Below are positions 61,758 to 64,000 of a stretch of DNA of 64,000 nucleotides, in pieces. Position 1 is the first letter of the stretch, and the number at the start of each line of letters is the position of its first letter. The position numbers were made by a program, and so were the translations under genes. The DNA lies in contig NZ_LBDA02000035.1 in NCBI RefSeq assembly GCF_000980885.2, positions 1 to 64,000 on the forward strand. Direction: 5' to 3'. Under the pieces are notes generated by a model. That model ran no database searches. It was given only the letters and a program-made list of their open reading frames with translations, and was not told where the DNA came from. The stretch comes from Streptomyces malaysiense (GTDB lineage: Bacteria; Actinomycetota; Actinomycetes; Streptomycetales; Streptomycetaceae).

Positions 61758-62789
61758 ATGGCGCTCACGCTCTACGTCGACACCGCGCGCTGGCGGGCGC
61801 ACCACAAGCACGTGCAGGAGCAGTTCCCGGGCCTGGTCCCGGTCTGCAAGGGCAACGGCTACGGCTTCGGGCACGAACGGCTGTCCGAGGAGGCCACCCG
61901 GCTCGGCTCGGACCTGCTCGCCGTCGGCACCACGTACGAGGCCGCGCGCATCAAGGACTACTTCGGCGGCGACCTGCTGGTGCTGACGCCCTACCGGCGC
62001 GGCGAGGAGCCGGTGCCGCTGCCCGACCGGGTGGTCCGTTCGGTCTCCTCGATCGACGGCGTGTACGGCCTGGTGGGCGCGCGTGTCGTCATCGAGGTGA
62101 TGTCCTCGATGAAGCGGCACGGCATCAGCGAGCAGGATCTGCCGCAGCTGCACCAGGCCATAGAGAACGTGCGTCTGGAGGGCTTCGCCATCCATCTGCC
62201 GCTGGACCGCACCGACGGCACGGACGCCGTCGAGGAGGTCATCGGCTGGATGGACCGGCTGCGCGCGGCCCGGCTGCCACTGCACACGATGTTCGTCAGC
62301 CACCTCAAGGCGGACGAACTCGCCCGGCTCCAGCAGCAGTTCCCGCAGACCCGGTTCCGCGCCCGCATCGGCACGCGGCTGTGGCTGGGGGACCACGAGG
62401 CGACCCAGTACCGCGGCTCCGTCCTGGACGTCACCCGGGTGACCAAGGGCGACCGGTTCGGCTACCGGCAACAGAAGGCGGCCTCCGACGGCTTCCTGGT
62501 GGTCGTGGCGGGCGGTACCTCGCACGGGGTGGGCCTGGAGGCCCCGAAGGCCCTGCACGGCGTCATGCCGCGCGCCAAGGGCGTCGCCCGCGCCGGTCTC
62601 GCCACGGTCAACCGGAACCTCTCCCCGTTCGTCTGGGACGGCAAGCAGCGCTGGTTCGCCGAGCCGCCGCACATGCAGGTGTCGATCCTGTTCGTGCCCT
62701 CGGAGGCCGCGGAGCCCAAGGTCGGCGACGAGCTGGTGGCCCACCTGCGGCACACCACCACGCAGTTCGACCGCATCGTGGACTGCTGA
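61758..62789 (+). CDS. Alanine-racemase-like PLP protein
   Basis: A 343-residue fold-type III PLP protein. The PLP-lysine region is VCKGNGYGFG, close to the VVKANAYGHG of alanine racemase, at about residues 29-38. The beta-domain that follows keeps RVTKGDRFGYRQQ, but the second catalytic Tyr segment of true racemases is not seen. It may be a racemase of unusual specificity or a catalytically altered relative. Located 84 bp after femX, so a role in cell-wall amino acid supply is likely. Confidence 0.82.
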   Translation: MALTLYVDTARWRAHHKHVQEQFPGLVPVCKGNGYGFGHERLSEEATRLGSDLLAVGTTYEAARIKDYFGGDLLVLTPYRRGEEPVPLPDRVVRSVSSIDGVYGLVGARVVIEVMSSMKRHGISEQDLPQLHQAIENVRLEGFAIHLPLDRTDGTDAVEEVIGWMDRLRAARLPLHTMFVSHLKADELARLQQQFPQTRFRARIGTRLWLGDHEATQYRGSVLDVTRVTKGDRFGYRQQKAASDGFLVVVAGGTSHGVGLEAPKALHGVMPRAKGVARAGLATVNRNLSPFVWDGKQRWFAEPPHMQVSILFVPSEAAEPKVGDELVAHLRHTTTQFDRIVDC

Positions 62790-62918
62790 GACCAGCCGCG
62801 CCCTGCCGGTCCCGGAACACGGGGAAGGCCGTACACGGAACTCCGTGTACGGCCTTCTTCATGCCCTCGTCCGTGCCCCAAGCCGAAGCGGCGCGAGCCG
62901 TTCAGCCGAGCTGTTCAC

Positions 62919-64000
62919 TCACAGCGAACGGCCCTGCGGGGACGCCGGAGCCTGCCTGCCCCACTCCACCTGTGGCGCTTCGTGCGGGGCCGCGTGCCGG
63001 GGCGGACGGGCCACCGCGGCGAAGGCGAAGACGTCCTCCGCCCCGTCGAGCACCCCGCCCGAGGGATCGTCGTCCCCGGACCGGCGCACCACGTCCCGTT
63101 CCGGCATCAGGATGTCGCGTACGACGACGGCGCACAGGTACAGCGTGCCCAGCAGGTGCAGGGCGATCGCCCACTGGTAGCCGTGCGTCGGCAGGCCCTT
63201 GTGGGCGTCTCCGCTGGTCGTGTAGGCGAGGTACATCCAGATACCGAGGAAGTACGCCACCTCGCACGCCTGCCAGATCAGGAAGTCCCGCCACTTGGGC
63301 CGGGCGAGGGCCGCCAGCGGCACCAGCCAGAGCACGTACTGAGGCGAGTAGACCTTGTTGGTGAGGACGAAGACCGCCACGATCAGGAAGGCCAGCTGGG
63401 CGAAGCGCGGCCGACGCGGGGCGGTGAACGTGAGCACGGCGATGCCGATGGAGCACAGCACCATCAGCACGGTGGCGGCGGTGTTCACGAAGTCGGTGCT
63501 GGGCGGGTGGTCCGAGTTCTGGGACCAGATCAGCCAGAAGGAGCCGAAGTCGACGCCGCGGTCATGGCTGAACGAGTAGAACTTCGACCAGCCCGGGAAG
63601 GCGAACAGCATCACCGGCAGGTTCACCGCCAGCCAGGCGGCCGCCGTTCCCGCCACCGCCTTTCCGAACTCCCGCCGTCTGCCGGCCCGCCAGCACAGCA
63701 CGAGCAGCGGACCGAGCAGGAGCACGGGGTAGAGCTTGGCGGCCGTGGCGAGCCCCAGGAGAACGCCGAAGGCGGCCGGGCGGCCGCGGGCCCACATCAG
63801 CATCGCGGCGGCCGTCAGCGCCACCGCCAGCAGGTCCCAGTTGATGGTGGCGGTCAGCGCCGCCGCGGGCGCCAGAGCGACCAGCAGGCCGTCCCAGGGG
63901 CGCCGGCGGTGGGTGCGGGCCACACAGACGGCGAGTACGGCCGTACAGACCATGAGCATCGCGGCGTTGACGAACCAGTACCACTGCTCCTGGTGCTGGA
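62919..64000 (-). CDS. GT87 / DUF2029 glycosyltransferase-like membrane protein, 5' end outside window
   Basis: The frame is open to the right edge of the window, so the N-terminus is missing; 360 residues are visible. They contain about eight transmembrane helices and the segment VLTNKVYSPQYVLWLVPLA, characteristic of polyprenol-phosphate-mannose-dependent alpha-mannosyltransferases. The C-terminal 70 residues are soluble and rich in Asp, Gly and Pro. It probably adds sugars to cell-envelope glycolipids or proteins. Confidence 0.85.
   Translation of the reverse strand, partial: QHQEQWYWFVNAAMLMVCTAVLAVCVARTHRRRPWDGLLVALAPAAALTATINWDLLAVALTAAAMLMWARGRPAAFGVLLGLATAAKLYPVLLLGPLLVLCWRAGRRREFGKAVAGTAAAWLAVNLPVMLFAFPGWSKFYSFSHDRGVDFGSFWLIWSQNSDHPPSTDFVNTAATVLMVLCSIGIAVLTFTAPRRPRFAQLAFLIVAVFVLTNKVYSPQYVLWLVPLAALARPKWRDFLIWQACEVAYFLGIWMYLAYTTSGDAHKGLPTHGYQWAIALHLLGTLYLCAVVVRDILMPERDVVRRSGDDDPSGGVLDGAEDVFAFAAVARPPRHAAPHEAPQVEWGRQAPASPQGRSL

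Overview
The window is high-GC (roughly 70 percent or more) actinobacterial DNA with strong third-position GC bias, GTG starts and purine-rich ribosome sites. Gene content and order identify it as a Streptomyces chromosome: the developmental pair ssgR/ssgA, the Tat-secreted peroxidase DtpA inside a copper-handling cluster, Rex-controlled cydAB-cydCD, femX, and the rpsF-ssb-rpsR-rplI/dnaB block. From memory this matches the S. coelicolor SCO3970 to SCO3902 interval (inverted), on the oriC-proximal core. Nine parS (ParB-binding) sites and clusters of DnaA boxes, seen directly in the sequence, agree with an origin-proximal location, although oriC itself is not in the window.

Layout. 1-4150: 3' part of a GAF/SpoIIE-type phosphatase with altered metal ligands, aminopeptidase P, a RimJ-type acetyltransferase and an anti-sigma-like ATPase. 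4273-10492: copper cluster (membrane protein, YcnI, Sco1, PCuAC, CopCD, DyP peroxidase). 10623-14134: pheA, a DnaA-box-rich gap, serS and a HAD phosphatase. 14301-18163: two ABC ATPase/permease pairs plus a small protein, on the minus strand. 18403-23642: M24-like protein overlapping an alpha/beta hydrolase-SDR fusion, more DnaA boxes, kptA, an LLM oxidoreductase and a HAD phosphatase. 23778-29896: cydA-cydB-cydCD with a Rex operator upstream. 30286-35181: hisC-like aminotransferase, LacI regulator, metallophosphatase and a membrane protein. 35263-38735: thiC behind a TPP riboswitch, and YibE/F. 38898-45499: ssgA, ssgR, small membrane proteins, cupin, ptpA with a Cys/Met PLP enzyme, NUDIX, a double GNAT and a GlcG/HbpS protein. 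45617-54264: accessory-looking part with three regulator-plus-enzyme or transporter cassettes (MarR/MFS, PadR/FAD monooxygenase, TetR/TetX-like monooxygenase) and a serine beta-lactamase-like hydrolase. 54645-64000: dnaB, MATE exporter, rplI-rpsR-ssb-rpsF, a small membrane protein, femX, an alanine-racemase-like protein and a partial GT87 glycosyltransferase.

The unusual layer is the chromosome-maintenance signalling laid over ordinary genes. parS sites lie inside dtpA, inside the thiC riboswitch, across the cydCD start codon and at the centre of a perfect 40-bp terminator palindrome. DnaA boxes fill the pheA-serS gap, with smaller groups upstream of kptA and dnaB. No CRISPR array, rRNA, tRNA, insertion sequence or prophage was recognised.
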